Positions 1 to 5,089 of a DNA stretch of 5,089 bases are shown here, one piece after another. The translations under genes were made by a program, and so were the position numbers. The stretch is from Ferruginibacter sp. Lineage in GTDB: Bacteria; Bacteroidota; Bacteroidia; Chitinophagales; Chitinophagaceae. Within the stretch, counting starts at the first letter, position 1. Every line of letters starts with the position of its first letter. Below the pieces are notes generated by a model. It saw only the letters and a list, made by a program, of their open reading frames with translations, searched no databases and was not told the DNA's origin. Location of the stretch: positions 1-5,089 of the forward strand of contig JANYFI010000120.1 in assembly GCA_025362765.1 (NCBI GenBank), read 5' to 3'.

Positions 1-480
1 TTTCTTTTGCCGAAAATGATGTCGCAAATGTATCTCTGCAAACCGGAACCATTCTGCTGCGTTAAAATAGCCCAATCCCGGGTGCCTTGTTTTGCCTGTA
101 AAATGGCTTTTTGCAATCTGCTCCGCCAAGTGATTCATTTCAATTTTTATCCACGTCATGGCCTGCATTAACTGCTCTTTACTTTCGGGTTGGGGAATCA
201 GGGCATTTGATGGAGCTCCTTTAATCAACTCATCTGGAAAACCATTATTCAAAAACAGTTGCCTCGCAAAAGGCTTTGCCTCTTTCTGTTTATTGTCATT
301 GGTATCAAGGCAGATTTTTATCTGCTCAATATAATAACAGGTATCATTTATAAGATGCAAATACAATTGTCCCATCGACCACGCCGCCGCCTTAGGTTTG
401 ATGCATAAAGTATTGAAACTTGCTTCCTGAAGCCATACTATCCAATGGTCGATGCTGCTGTTAAAATCATTAGTTAACAT
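1..480 (-). CDS. DinB-superfamily protein (C-terminus cut by window edge)
   Basis: An open frame of 160 codons runs off the left edge, so only the last few residues and the stop should be missing (family members are usually about 150-180 residues). The start is well fixed: an in-frame TAA lies six codons upstream of the ATG at 480 and there is no other start between them. The family call rests on two motifs: WSMGQLYLHLIND (residues 34-46), matching the first DinB helix with its metal-ligand His (H42), and the C-terminal AAEWFRFAEIHLRHHFRQ (141-158), which carries H151, H154 and H155. H42, H151 and H155 are the likely metal triad. DinB-like proteins are four-helix bundles. Some are thiol transferases for bacillithiol or mycothiol, but most have no known substrate, and nothing here identifies one. 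No clear Shine-Dalgarno is present. It is transcribed divergently from the peptidase gene at 561. The fold is fairly sure; the function is unknown. Confidence 0.85.
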   Translation of the reverse strand, partial: MLTNDFNSSIDHWIVWLQEASFNTLCIKPKAAAWSMGQLYLHLINDTCYYIEQIKICLDTNDNKQKEAKPFARQLFLNNGFPDELIKGAPSNALIPQPESKEQLMQAMTWIKIEMNHLAEQIAKSHFTGKTRHPGLGYFNAAEWFRFAEIHLRHHFRQKK

Positions 481-533
481 GGTTTCGCTGTTTTGTTAAA
501 TAGTACCTACTGATGATAAAGATAGGGTGACGG

Positions 534-558
534 GTTGAAAAAGATGCTTAATTTCAAC
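534..558. promoter_or_regulatory. Dyad in divergent spacer, possible operator
   Basis: GTTGAAA (534-540) and TTTCAAC (552-558) form a perfect 7-bp inverted repeat with an 11-base spacer. It lies in the 80-base gap between the two divergent genes and ends two bases before the ATG at 561. A position over the start of the peptidase gene would suit a regulator site or a small leader hairpin. It is short and AT-rich, so chance is possible. No convincing TAnnTTTG promoter was found in this gap on either strand. Confidence 0.25.
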
Positions 559-560
559 AC

Positions 561-1331
561 ATGATGGAAATGGCAGCGTTGATTATTTTGGTCTTGATTA
601 TATTATTTACCGCAAGGAAATTACTTAAAAAGAAAGCAATTGCGCCCGTGGTTATTCCGGCAGGGTTAAAGGAAATTCTGGCAACGCAGGTTCCCTTTTT
701 TCAACAACTTTCTCCGCTGCAACAAAAGCAATTCGAGGAAAGAATGCTGTTGTTTTTGACGCAGATAAAAATTACCGGTATTAATACCACTGTAGCAGAC
801 ATAGACCGCATCTACATTGCAGCCAGTGCCATCATCCCGGTGTTTAATTTTGAAGGCTGGGAATATTTTAATTTGCATGAAATATTATTGTATCCTGATT
901 CTTTTAATGATGAATACAGGCAACAGGGTGGGGGACGAAATATTCTGGGAATGGTAGGCAGCGGTGCCATGAATCATGTGATGATTTTATCACAGTATGA
1001 ATTAAGGCAGGCGTTCACTAATCCTTTGGCAAAAGAGAATACCGCTATTCACGAGTTTGTGCACCTGGTAGATAAAACAGATGGCGAAATTGATGGAGTG
1101 CCAGAATCATTGGTAGATAAAAAATATATCATACCCTGGCTGCAACTAATGCACAGCGAGATTAACCGCATAAAAGAAAATGAGTCGGATATTAACCCTT
1201 ATGGTGCCACCAATGAAGCGGAATTTTTTGCTGTTGTCTCTGAATATTTTTTTGAGCGACCCCATTTGTTCGCCGAAAAACATCCGGAGTTGTTTCAGTT
1301 ACTGGAGAAAATTTTCAGAAAAAATAAATAG
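561..1331 (+). CDS. M90/MtfA-like zinc-dependent peptidase with N-terminal membrane anchor
   Basis: This 256-residue protein matches the M90 (MtfA) peptidase family. Diagnostic features are the zinc-binding HEFVH at residues 164-168 (H164 and H168 as ligands, E165 catalytic), followed by LVDKTDGEIDGVP, and the block NPYGATNEAEFFAVVSEYFF (212-231). That block supplies the third ligand, probably E221, with E228 as the alternative. The NHVMILSQ strand (138-145) is also typical. The length is close to E. coli MtfA (about 265). Residues 4-18 form one hydrophobic helix followed by RKLLKKK, which suggests an anchor with the peptidase domain in the cytoplasm by the positive-inside rule. E. coli MtfA is soluble and binds the glucose regulator Mlc; that partner is not expected in Bacteroidota, so the substrate here is unknown. 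Starts at 561, 564 or 570 are all possible and there is no Shine-Dalgarno; 561 gives the longest form. The neighbours say little about its job. Confidence 0.9.
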   Translation: MMEMAALIILVLIILFTARKLLKKKAIAPVVIPAGLKEILATQVPFFQQLSPLQQKQFEERMLLFLTQIKITGINTTVADIDRIYIAASAIIPVFNFEGWEYFNLHEILLYPDSFNDEYRQQGGGRNILGMVGSGAMNHVMILSQYELRQAFTNPLAKENTAIHEFVHLVDKTDGEIDGVPESLVDKKYIIPWLQLMHSEINRIKENESDINPYGATNEAEFFAVVSEYFFERPHLFAEKHPELFQLLEKIFRKNK

Positions 1332-1377
1332 CCATCAGTAACCTCTTTCAATCATTAATTGCCCTTGACTTACCTGG

Positions 1378-1405
1378 TTTGGTAGTGTTTTAATGGGTAA
1401 GTTTG
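1378..1405 (+). promoter_or_regulatory. Candidate Bacteroidota promoter for the MutS-related gene
   Basis: TAAGTTTG at 1398-1405 matches the Bacteroidota -7 consensus TAnnTTTG exactly. A TTTG at 1378-1381 could be the -33 element, but the 16-base spacing is shorter than the usual 19-21. Transcription would start near 1412 and give a leader of about 58 bases to the ATG at 1470. This would make the MutS-related gene independent of the peptidase gene, although no terminator is visible between them. Confidence 0.4.
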
Positions 1406-1469
1406 CTTTTATCATACCGGGATTTATTCTTACATTGGCACCTGCATTTTAATCAACGCATTCAAACAA

Positions 1470-2744
1470 ATGATCAATACGCAAGATTTACATATTGAGG
1501 ATGAAATAAGGCCGTTGTTTGATTTCACCTACAATAGTTATTCGGGTGCAGAAGTAAAAAGTATACTCACCCAACCCCTTGATTCAGCAGAAGCGATCCT
1601 GCAGCGCCAGCAATTACTTAAAGGCTTCCTGGCAAACCGCCATGTATTAAAAGACTATTCTTATTACCGGTTTAATTTGTCAGAGATTTATGATTTCCTC
1701 GAAACCATTTTTGTGGGCACTGTTTCAACCAGTAACATGCGGTTGAAGTTTATGTTTTCCGACAAGGAAAGAGAAAAGAAAAGAGGAAAACTGATTTTAC
1801 TGGTTCGGCTGTTTTACGCTATTGACAAAGATTATTTATCTAAAATAGATACAACTTTTTTTCCACCGCTATATGCCGCCGAAGTGGAAGAAATGAAAAA
1901 ATTCTTTGCCGCGTTTAACCTGGAACGGTACGAGACGGCCTTTAATAAAAATAAATTCCGTACTGGCCATATGGTGGAATTAATGCTCATTATTACCGAA
2001 AAAATTGGTACTGGTGAAGCCGCCGCTTTCTGGAAGCGCTGGTTTTTATTTGAGGCCTGGCTATCCATTAGTACCGGCATAGCCACGCATGGATTTGTTT
2101 TTCCCACTTTTGACGATGCACAGTTTTCTTTGACGGATTTTTATCACCCGGTATTAAAAAATCCGGTAAAAAATAATTTTACTGCTCAGCGGAACGTGAT
2201 ATTATTAACAGGGCCAAATATGTCCGGCAAGTCAACGCTGTTAAAGGCCGTTAGTATTTGTGTGTACCTTGCTCACACAGGGCTTGCGGTTCCGGCGTCC
2301 GGTGCGGTGATGCCTTTTTTTGATACCATTTCAGTAGCCATCAATCTTTCTGATAGCATTGTAAGCGGTTACAGTCATTTTATGTCAGAAATTATCACGC
2401 TAAGAAATGTATTGACAGAAGCCCAAAAAGACGCCAGATGTTTTGCTGTATTTGATGAATTATTCAGGGGCACCAATATAGAAGATGCCCTGGAAATAAG
2501 TACCACAACAATTAAAGGATTGTCCCGTTTTAAGCAGTCTATTTTTTTTATTTCCACTCATTTACACCAGTTAAAGGATATATCCGAAATTAAAAATAAC
2601 CAGGTGTCTACCTGTTTCATTGAGTGTAACCTGGCGGATAATATGCCGGCTTTTACCTACAAATTAAAAGAGGGCTGGAGCGATTTAAAGCTGGGCCGCA
2701 TCTTGTTTGAAAAAGAAGGATTGAATAAAATGCTGGATAGATAA
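1470..2744 (+). CDS. Short MutS-related ATPase (core plus ATPase domain, no mismatch-recognition domain)
   Basis: The protein has 424 residues. The N-terminal part resembles the start of the MutS core domain (domain III): FDFTYNSYSGAEVKSIL, then QPLDSAEAILQRQQLLKGFL (35-54). The C-terminal part is a full MutS-type ATPase: Walker A GPNMSGKST (248-256), signature SHFMSEI (302-308), Walker B with catalytic Glu in VFDELFRGTN (327-336; D329, E330), switch His in STHLHQL (362-368; H364), and the C-terminal GWSDLKLGRILFEKEGL (402-418), which corresponds to the MutS helix-turn-helix dimer region. Domains I and II of true MutS (about 850 residues) are missing, as is the Smr nuclease end of MutS2. It should therefore dimerise and hydrolyse ATP, but is unlikely to recognise mismatches through the usual Phe-x-Glu motif. 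Such short MutS-related proteins are found in Bacteroidota and their role is not established. The ATG at 1470 precedes the conserved core by a normal distance; there is no Shine-Dalgarno. Confidence 0.9.
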   Translation: MINTQDLHIEDEIRPLFDFTYNSYSGAEVKSILTQPLDSAEAILQRQQLLKGFLANRHVLKDYSYYRFNLSEIYDFLETIFVGTVSTSNMRLKFMFSDKEREKKRGKLILLVRLFYAIDKDYLSKIDTTFFPPLYAAEVEEMKKFFAAFNLERYETAFNKNKFRTGHMVELMLIITEKIGTGEAAAFWKRWFLFEAWLSISTGIATHGFVFPTFDDAQFSLTDFYHPVLKNPVKNNFTAQRNVILLTGPNMSGKSTLLKAVSICVYLAHTGLAVPASGAVMPFFDTISVAINLSDSIVSGYSHFMSEIITLRNVLTEAQKDARCFAVFDELFRGTNIEDALEISTTTIKGLSRFKQSIFFISTHLHQLKDISEIKNNQVSTCFIECNLADNMPAFTYKLKEGWSDLKLGRILFEKEGLNKMLDR

Positions 2745-2757
2745 CCAGCCATTTTTT
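2732..2757 (+). terminator. Probable intrinsic terminator overlapping the MutS-related stop codon
   Basis: GCTGG (2732-2736) pairs with CCAGC (2745-2749) around an 8-base loop that contains the TAA stop (2742-2744). A run of six T follows at 2752-2757. The stem is short, so termination may be partial. Its placement over the stop codon would tie termination to the last codons of the gene. Confidence 0.5.
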
Positions 2758-2772
2758 AATACGGTTAACTGA

Positions 2773-2801
2773 TTGTCCCTTACTTAATGTAAGTAAGTTT
2801 T
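2773..2801 (+). promoter_or_regulatory. Weak Bacteroidota-type promoter candidate upstream of the small ORF and exported protein
   Basis: TTG at 2773-2775 is followed after 18 bases by TAAGTTTT (2794-2801), one mismatch from the TAnnTTTG consensus. Transcription from here would start near 2808 and cover both the small ORF at 2861 and the exported-protein gene at 2971. An inverted repeat occupies the space between the two elements. The match is imperfect and rests on sequence alone. Confidence 0.3.
2779..2797. repeat. Perfect 8-bp inverted repeat (operator-like or hairpin)
   Basis: CTTACTTA (2779-2786) and TAAGTAAG (2790-2797) are exact inverse complements around a 3-base loop (ATG), followed by TTTT. 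It sits 35 bases past the stop of the MutS-related gene. It could be a second weak terminator, since a T-run follows but the stem is AT-rich, or a dyad operator within the promoter candidate spanning 2773-2801. The sequence does not decide between these. Confidence 0.45.
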
Positions 2802-2860
2802 AGAAGATAACATCTACCCATACTGTTAAGATTTTCAAAAAAATAGTCACTAATATTCCT

Positions 2861-2947
2861 ATGAAACAGGCTATCGTGCATGGCTTGTTATCGAAAAGTT
2901 ATTTACTCTTTTTCTTTGCAACTTTTGCCCTCTTTTTGCGTCTATAA
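2861..2947 (+). CDS. Possible 28-residue hydrophobic small protein
   Basis: An ATG at 2861 opens 28 codons ending at TAA 2945-2947. The predicted peptide begins MKQAIVHGLLSKS and continues as one hydrophobic stretch of about 14 residues rich in Leu and Phe, ending in Arg-Leu. It would fit a single-span membrane micropeptide or a leader peptide. The stop lies 23 bases before the exported-protein start, and the sequence between holds that gene's ribosome binding site. No Shine-Dalgarno precedes it, and a T-rich stretch gives Phe/Leu codons by chance, so coding is uncertain. A TATAAT at 2943-2948 overlaps its stop and could instead be a -10-like element for the next gene, though no good -35 partner was found at normal spacing. 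Confidence 0.2.
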   Translation: MKQAIVHGLLSKSYLLFFFATFALFLRL

Positions 2948-2960
2948 TAGTAAATAAAAA

Positions 2961-2966
2961 AGGAGG
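2961..2966 (+). promoter_or_regulatory. Strong Shine-Dalgarno AGGAGG
   Basis: AGGAGG ends four bases before the ATG at 2971 and is preceded by an A-rich stretch. It fixes the start of the exported-protein gene. It is the only strong Shine-Dalgarno in the window; the other genes follow the Bacteroidota habit of lacking one, so this message may be translated at an unusually high rate. Confidence 0.8.
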
Positions 2967-2970
2967 AATT

Positions 2971-3339
2971 ATGAAAAAGTTATTTGTTGTGATGATGGCT
3001 TTATTGCTGGTGGGTTCTGTATCTGCACAGCGTTTTCGTCATGGTGGTGGTTATTATGCACCCAGGGTGATAGTTAGCGGAGGGTTTTATCCTTATTACG
3101 GATTGGGGTTGGGAGGATTTTACCCCGGACTGTACGCTCCCTATTCACGTGCATACAACCGGCCATCAAAAATGACGATGCAGATTCAGGACATCAAAAA
3201 TGATTATGCAGATAAAATAACATCTGCCAAACACGATAAAACCGTATCCCGAAAAGAGAGAAGGGAAATTGTTCGTGGGTTGAAAGCTCAAAGAAACACG
3301 GAAATTGATGATTTGAAGCGGAATTATTACAAGCACTAA
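2971..3339 (+). CDS. Small exported protein: signal peptide, Gly/Tyr-rich segment, basic helical tail
   Basis: I do not recognise a named family for this 122-residue protein. Residues 1-19 are a clear signal peptide (MKKLF, a hydrophobic core, then VSA before Q20), so it should reach the periplasm or outer surface; there is no lipobox Cys. Residues 24-62 are rich in Gly, Tyr and Pro, with GGFYP occurring twice (37-41 and 48-52). Residues 68-120 are strongly charged and predicted helical. IQDIKNDYADK (72-82) and IDDLKRNYYKH (112-122) resemble each other and flank a basic centre (SRKERREIVRGLKAQR, 93-108). Similar small exported proteins with a basic helical tail seem common in Chitinophagaceae, without known function. 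A strong Shine-Dalgarno and a strong terminator bracket it, suggesting a separately controlled and possibly abundant product. Surface binding, envelope-stress or nucleic-acid/polyanion binding are guesses from composition only. Confidence 0.85.
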   Translation: MKKLFVVMMALLLVGSVSAQRFRHGGGYYAPRVIVSGGFYPYYGLGLGGFYPGLYAPYSRAYNRPSKMTMQIQDIKNDYADKITSAKHDKTVSRKERREIVRGLKAQRNTEIDDLKRNYYKH

Positions 3340-3362
3340 GGATGTCATCGTTAGGCGATTTT

Positions 3363-3395
3363 AATAGCAAACCGGTTGGCCGGTTTGCTATTTTT
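3363..3395 (+). terminator. Strong intrinsic terminator after the exported-protein gene
   Basis: A perfect 13-bp stem (3363-3375 with 3380-3392) closes a TTGG loop. It has a GC-rich AAACCGG/CCGGTTT top and runs into a T-tract to 3395. It begins 24 bases after the stop at 3339. On the minus strand the same stem is followed by TTAAAA rather than a T-run, so it would be a poor terminator for the converging DUF5995 gene. Confidence 0.93.
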
Positions 3396-3586
3396 ATTCG
3401 ATAGCTATGCCGCTGAAAGTTTTAGCAGGTAAAAGTATCATTGGCTTAGTATGCTTTTATTGGGTTGGCCCGGCACATCAATAAAATTGATTTTTTTAAT
3501 GTTTAATCACAAGGAAGTGAAATCCGGTTTTCATGGCCTTTCAAAAATCTTACTGGTTAAATCACTCAATTTTGAAGCGGTTGAAG
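3396..3586. other. Convergent spacer without a supported gene
   Basis: This spacer lies between the strong terminator and the end of the minus-strand DUF5995 gene. It contains ATCAAT/ATTGAT (3477-3482 and 3486-3491), a 6-bp AT-only-loop hairpin followed by T's to 3497. That resembles a weak plus-strand terminator, but nothing upstream needs it. I found no clear minus-strand terminator for the DUF5995 gene here. Confidence 0.5.
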
Positions 3587-4342
3587 TCAGGCTCCGAGCT
3601 TTTTAATTTTATCCGGAACTGTCCCAAATTCAAACACCCTGGAAATGCCGGCAACAGTTTGCAACAATGCCCCGGGGTGAAGTAGCCTGCTTCCAAAGTC
3701 TGCTACGCTTTTATCCCTGCCGGCAATATAGCTTTGCTGCGCCAATGCATCAGCGCAAAGGGAATAATCCACGGCAACCTGCCAGGCCGCATCCCGTGCA
3801 ATCTTCATTGAAAAGCCCGCCAGGTCATTTTCTACCTTACCCATATTTAATTTGCTAATGAACTGGCTCAACGGCCACATGCTGAACAGGCAGTTTTTTA
3901 CCTCTTCAATCATGTCGCATAATATAGTGTTGATTTTGTTGAAATCGCCATGGATACTTTCTATCGCACTTCCTTCAGCGACAATAGCGGTGGCAATGCC
4001 AAGATCAAGCGCAATGTGCGCATTCATGCCTGCTAATAAATGATGCATCACCATGGGAGGCCAGTCATTGCAGGCATCAAACGCCAGTTGCCACGCAGCA
4101 GTGCAGGATGTATGTTGAGTATAATTTTCGAATGCATTTAAATACCTGTTTGCGAATACTACATCAAGTTGTTCCATCCGGGCATTGTCATCAAAATAAC
4201 CGGCGCTGATTTTTGAAGCTACCATCATTGTTACCTTTTTATACAAGGCCGCAAAATATCCCGCCCGGTTGTTATCTGCTTCCGATTGGGCAATGATGTT
4301 GGTTAGCTGGGTGATTACTTCGGTAATGGTATTTGCCGGCAT
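3587..4342 (-). CDS. DUF5995 family protein
   Basis: This 251-residue, largely helical protein has no signal peptide or membrane segment, so it is probably cytoplasmic. The family call rests on FANRYLNAFENY (63-74) and especially MHHLLAGMNAHIALDLGIA (99-117), the hallmark motif of DUF5995, with an upstream YKKVT...GYFDDNARMEQLDVVFANRY region that also fits. The length is normal for the family (about 210-290). The function is unknown. H100, H101, H109 and D113, with D51, D52, D60, H131 and D133 elsewhere, could form a metal or cofactor site; this is an inference from spacing and conservation, not established. The start at 4342 is the first ATG of the frame and has no Shine-Dalgarno. A TACATTTA just upstream on the minus strand (4354-4361) is one mismatch from TAnnTTTG but lacks a good -33 partner. 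It is transcribed alone, converging on the exported-protein gene and diverging from the caspase-like gene. Confidence 0.85.
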   Translation of the reverse strand: MPANTITEVITQLTNIIAQSEADNNRAGYFAALYKKVTMMVASKISAGYFDDNARMEQLDVVFANRYLNAFENYTQHTSCTAAWQLAFDACNDWPPMVMHHLLAGMNAHIALDLGIATAIVAEGSAIESIHGDFNKINTILCDMIEEVKNCLFSMWPLSQFISKLNMGKVENDLAGFSMKIARDAAWQVAVDYSLCADALAQQSYIAGRDKSVADFGSRLLHPGALLQTVAGISRVFEFGTVPDKIKKLGA

Positions 4343-4588
4343 CTTTTTATGTATAAATGTACTCTTTTTTCCAGCCCTTTTCTTTTTTTTGGTAAAGCAC
4401 TAAAGGGTATAATTTTTTGCAATGACTTGGTAAATTCAAATGCTTTTTTTACTGAAATTTGTAAACAATCAATTATATTGTGTTAACTATTTTTCTTCTC
4501 AATCAACGCCCTTGTTGACTATCATTTTACGCTGATCATAGCACACGTTTTTCTTACTAAAATATTTCTTATAATAAACTTCCACGGT
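4343..4588. other. AT-rich divergent spacer between DUF5995 and caspase-like genes
   Basis: This 246-base, strongly AT-rich region must contain the promoters of both flanking genes, but I see no exact TAnnTTTG element with a correctly spaced TTG. Partial candidates are TATTTTTC at 4488-4495 (plus) and TATAATA at 4571-4577. Small dyads are present: ACAAT/ATTGT (4465-4469 and 4477-4481) and TCAAC/GTTGA (4503-4507 and 4514-4518). TTGGTAAA occurs twice (4389-4396 and 4427-4434). All are short enough to be chance. No coding frame is convincing. Confidence 0.5.
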
Positions 4589-5089
4589 ATGAAAAAATTA
4601 AATTCAGTATATATCACCATACTTTTTTGCCTGGCTGCAATGGCCGTATCGGGGCAGCAAAAATATGCCCTGCTCGTAGGGATCAACAAATATTATGATA
4701 AGCCTGGAGTACCCCATGGATCGCAATTGCAGGGATGCGTGGATGATGCGCTTAGCATGAAAGGAGTGCTGATTCATCGTTTTGGATTTAGCAAGACAAA
4801 TATCAATACCATGCTGGATGAACAGGCTACCAAGGCCAATGTAATGGTAGCCTTATCCGCAATATTGGATAAAAGCCGGGCGGGTGACGCTGTAGTTTTT
4901 TATTTTTCAGGTCATGGCGTGTGGATGGACAATGGAGAGCAGGGGGTACTTGACAATGCAGTAAAAAACGGGATGAACCAGGCAATGGTAATGAGTGATT
5001 TGTATGCGGATAATCTTGGTTGCCTGTTTACCGATGCCAACGTAAAAAGAATCTTTAATAAGTTCATTGATAAAAAAGTAGTGGCAACG
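4589..5089 (+). CDS. Exported caspase-like (peptidase C14/orthocaspase) protein, N-terminal part
   Basis: The frame runs 167 codons from ATG 4589 off the right edge. Residues 1-22 are a signal peptide (MKKLN, hydrophobic 7-20, AVSG before Q23), without a lipobox Cys at the cleavage point. The caspase p20 fold starts at once: KYALLVGINKY (25-35, first strand), LQGCVDDALSMKGVL (47-61), FGFSKTNINTMLDEQATKANV (65-85), then AGDAVVFYFSGHG (98-110) with catalytic H109. The frame ends in FIDKKVVAT, the strand that in this family leads directly into the D-x-C-H-S-G loop, so the catalytic Cys is expected within a few residues beyond the window. Bacterial orthocaspases usually cleave after Arg or Lys. 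Many carry further C-terminal domains, which cannot be seen here. Export to the periplasm or surface is supported by the signal peptide. The start is preceded by no Shine-Dalgarno but coincides with the signal peptide. Confidence 0.9.
   Translation, partial: MKKLNSVYITILFCLAAMAVSGQQKYALLVGINKYYDKPGVPHGSQLQGCVDDALSMKGVLIHRFGFSKTNINTMLDEQATKANVMVALSAILDKSRAGDAVVFYFSGHGVWMDNGEQGVLDNAVKNGMNQAMVMSDLYADNLGCLFTDANVKRIFNKFIDKKVVAT

Noticed and set aside
666..878. Minus-strand frame of 70 codons inside the M90 peptidase gene
   Set aside because: It lies wholly within a gene with strong family motifs, and its translation has no recognisable feature.
1832..2557. Minus-strand frames (1832-2107 and 2375-2557) inside the MutS-related gene
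   Set aside because: They are antisense to a gene with intact Walker and switch motifs and show no family motif of their own.
3166..3348. Minus-strand frame antisense to the exported-protein gene
   Set aside because: It overlaps a gene with a strong Shine-Dalgarno and signal peptide, and has no start signal or motif of its own.
3406..3483. 25-codon plus-strand frame after the strong terminator
   Set aside because: It has no ribosome binding site or promoter, follows a strong terminator, and its composition shows nothing distinctive.
3312..3580. TTTGAAGCGG occurring at 3312-3321 and 3571-3580
   Set aside because: Only ten bases, one copy inside a coding region; best explained by chance.
3667..4043. 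Plus-strand frames (3667-3858 and 3852-4043) antisense to the DUF5995 gene
   Set aside because: They are fully inside the DUF5995 coding region, with low-complexity, Pro/Arg-rich or random-looking translations.
1470..5089. MutS-like ATPase, exported small protein, DUF5995 and caspase-like protein as one defence system
   Set aside because: The genes are separated by two terminator candidates, strand switches and gaps of over 200 bases, and the caspase carries a signal peptide; nothing links them into one operon.
1..5089. Mobile element, CRISPR array, tRNA/rRNA or riboswitch
   Set aside because: No transposase or integrase, no spaced direct repeats, no terminal inverted repeats with target duplications, and no recognisable structured RNA was seen on reading both strands.

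Overview
The window looks like chromosomal DNA from a Bacteroidota bacterium, most likely a Chitinophagaceae-type organism. Evidence: moderately AT-rich DNA, most starts without a Shine-Dalgarno sequence, a TAnnTTTG-type promoter element, and the protein families present (DinB-like, M90/MtfA-like peptidase, short MutS-related ATPase, DUF5995, exported caspase-like protein). The taxon is inferred from style and families, not from a marker gene.

Layout. Positions 1-480 (minus strand) hold nearly all of a DinB-superfamily protein whose C-terminus is cut by the window edge. An 80-base divergent spacer with a small dyad separates it from a membrane-anchored M90/MtfA-like zinc peptidase (561-1331, plus). 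A 138-base gap with a Bacteroidota-style promoter candidate leads to a 424-residue MutS-related ATPase (1470-2744, plus). That protein keeps the MutS core and ATPase but lacks the mismatch-recognition domains. A hairpin plus T-run overlaps its stop codon. The next 226 bases contain a perfect 8-bp inverted repeat inside a promoter-like element and a possible 28-codon hydrophobic small ORF. Then comes a small exported Gly/Tyr-rich protein (2971-3339, plus), preceded by an unusually strong AGGAGG ribosome binding site and closed by a textbook intrinsic terminator (3363-3395). A DUF5995 protein (3587-4342, minus) converges on it. The last gene (4589 to the edge, plus) starts divergently from DUF5995 and encodes the N-terminal part of an exported caspase-like (C14) protease. 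Its catalytic His is visible; the catalytic Cys should lie just past the window.

How the genes work together. Little suggests one pathway. Strand changes, terminators and long gaps divide the window into at least five transcription units. The most reasonable reading is a housekeeping/accessory mixture of individually transcribed genes. I found no tRNA, rRNA, CRISPR array, insertion sequence or prophage signature. The points most worth following are the exported caspase-like protein, the truncated MutS-like ATPase, the His/Asp-rich motif of the DUF5995 protein, and the small-ORF/exported-protein unit.
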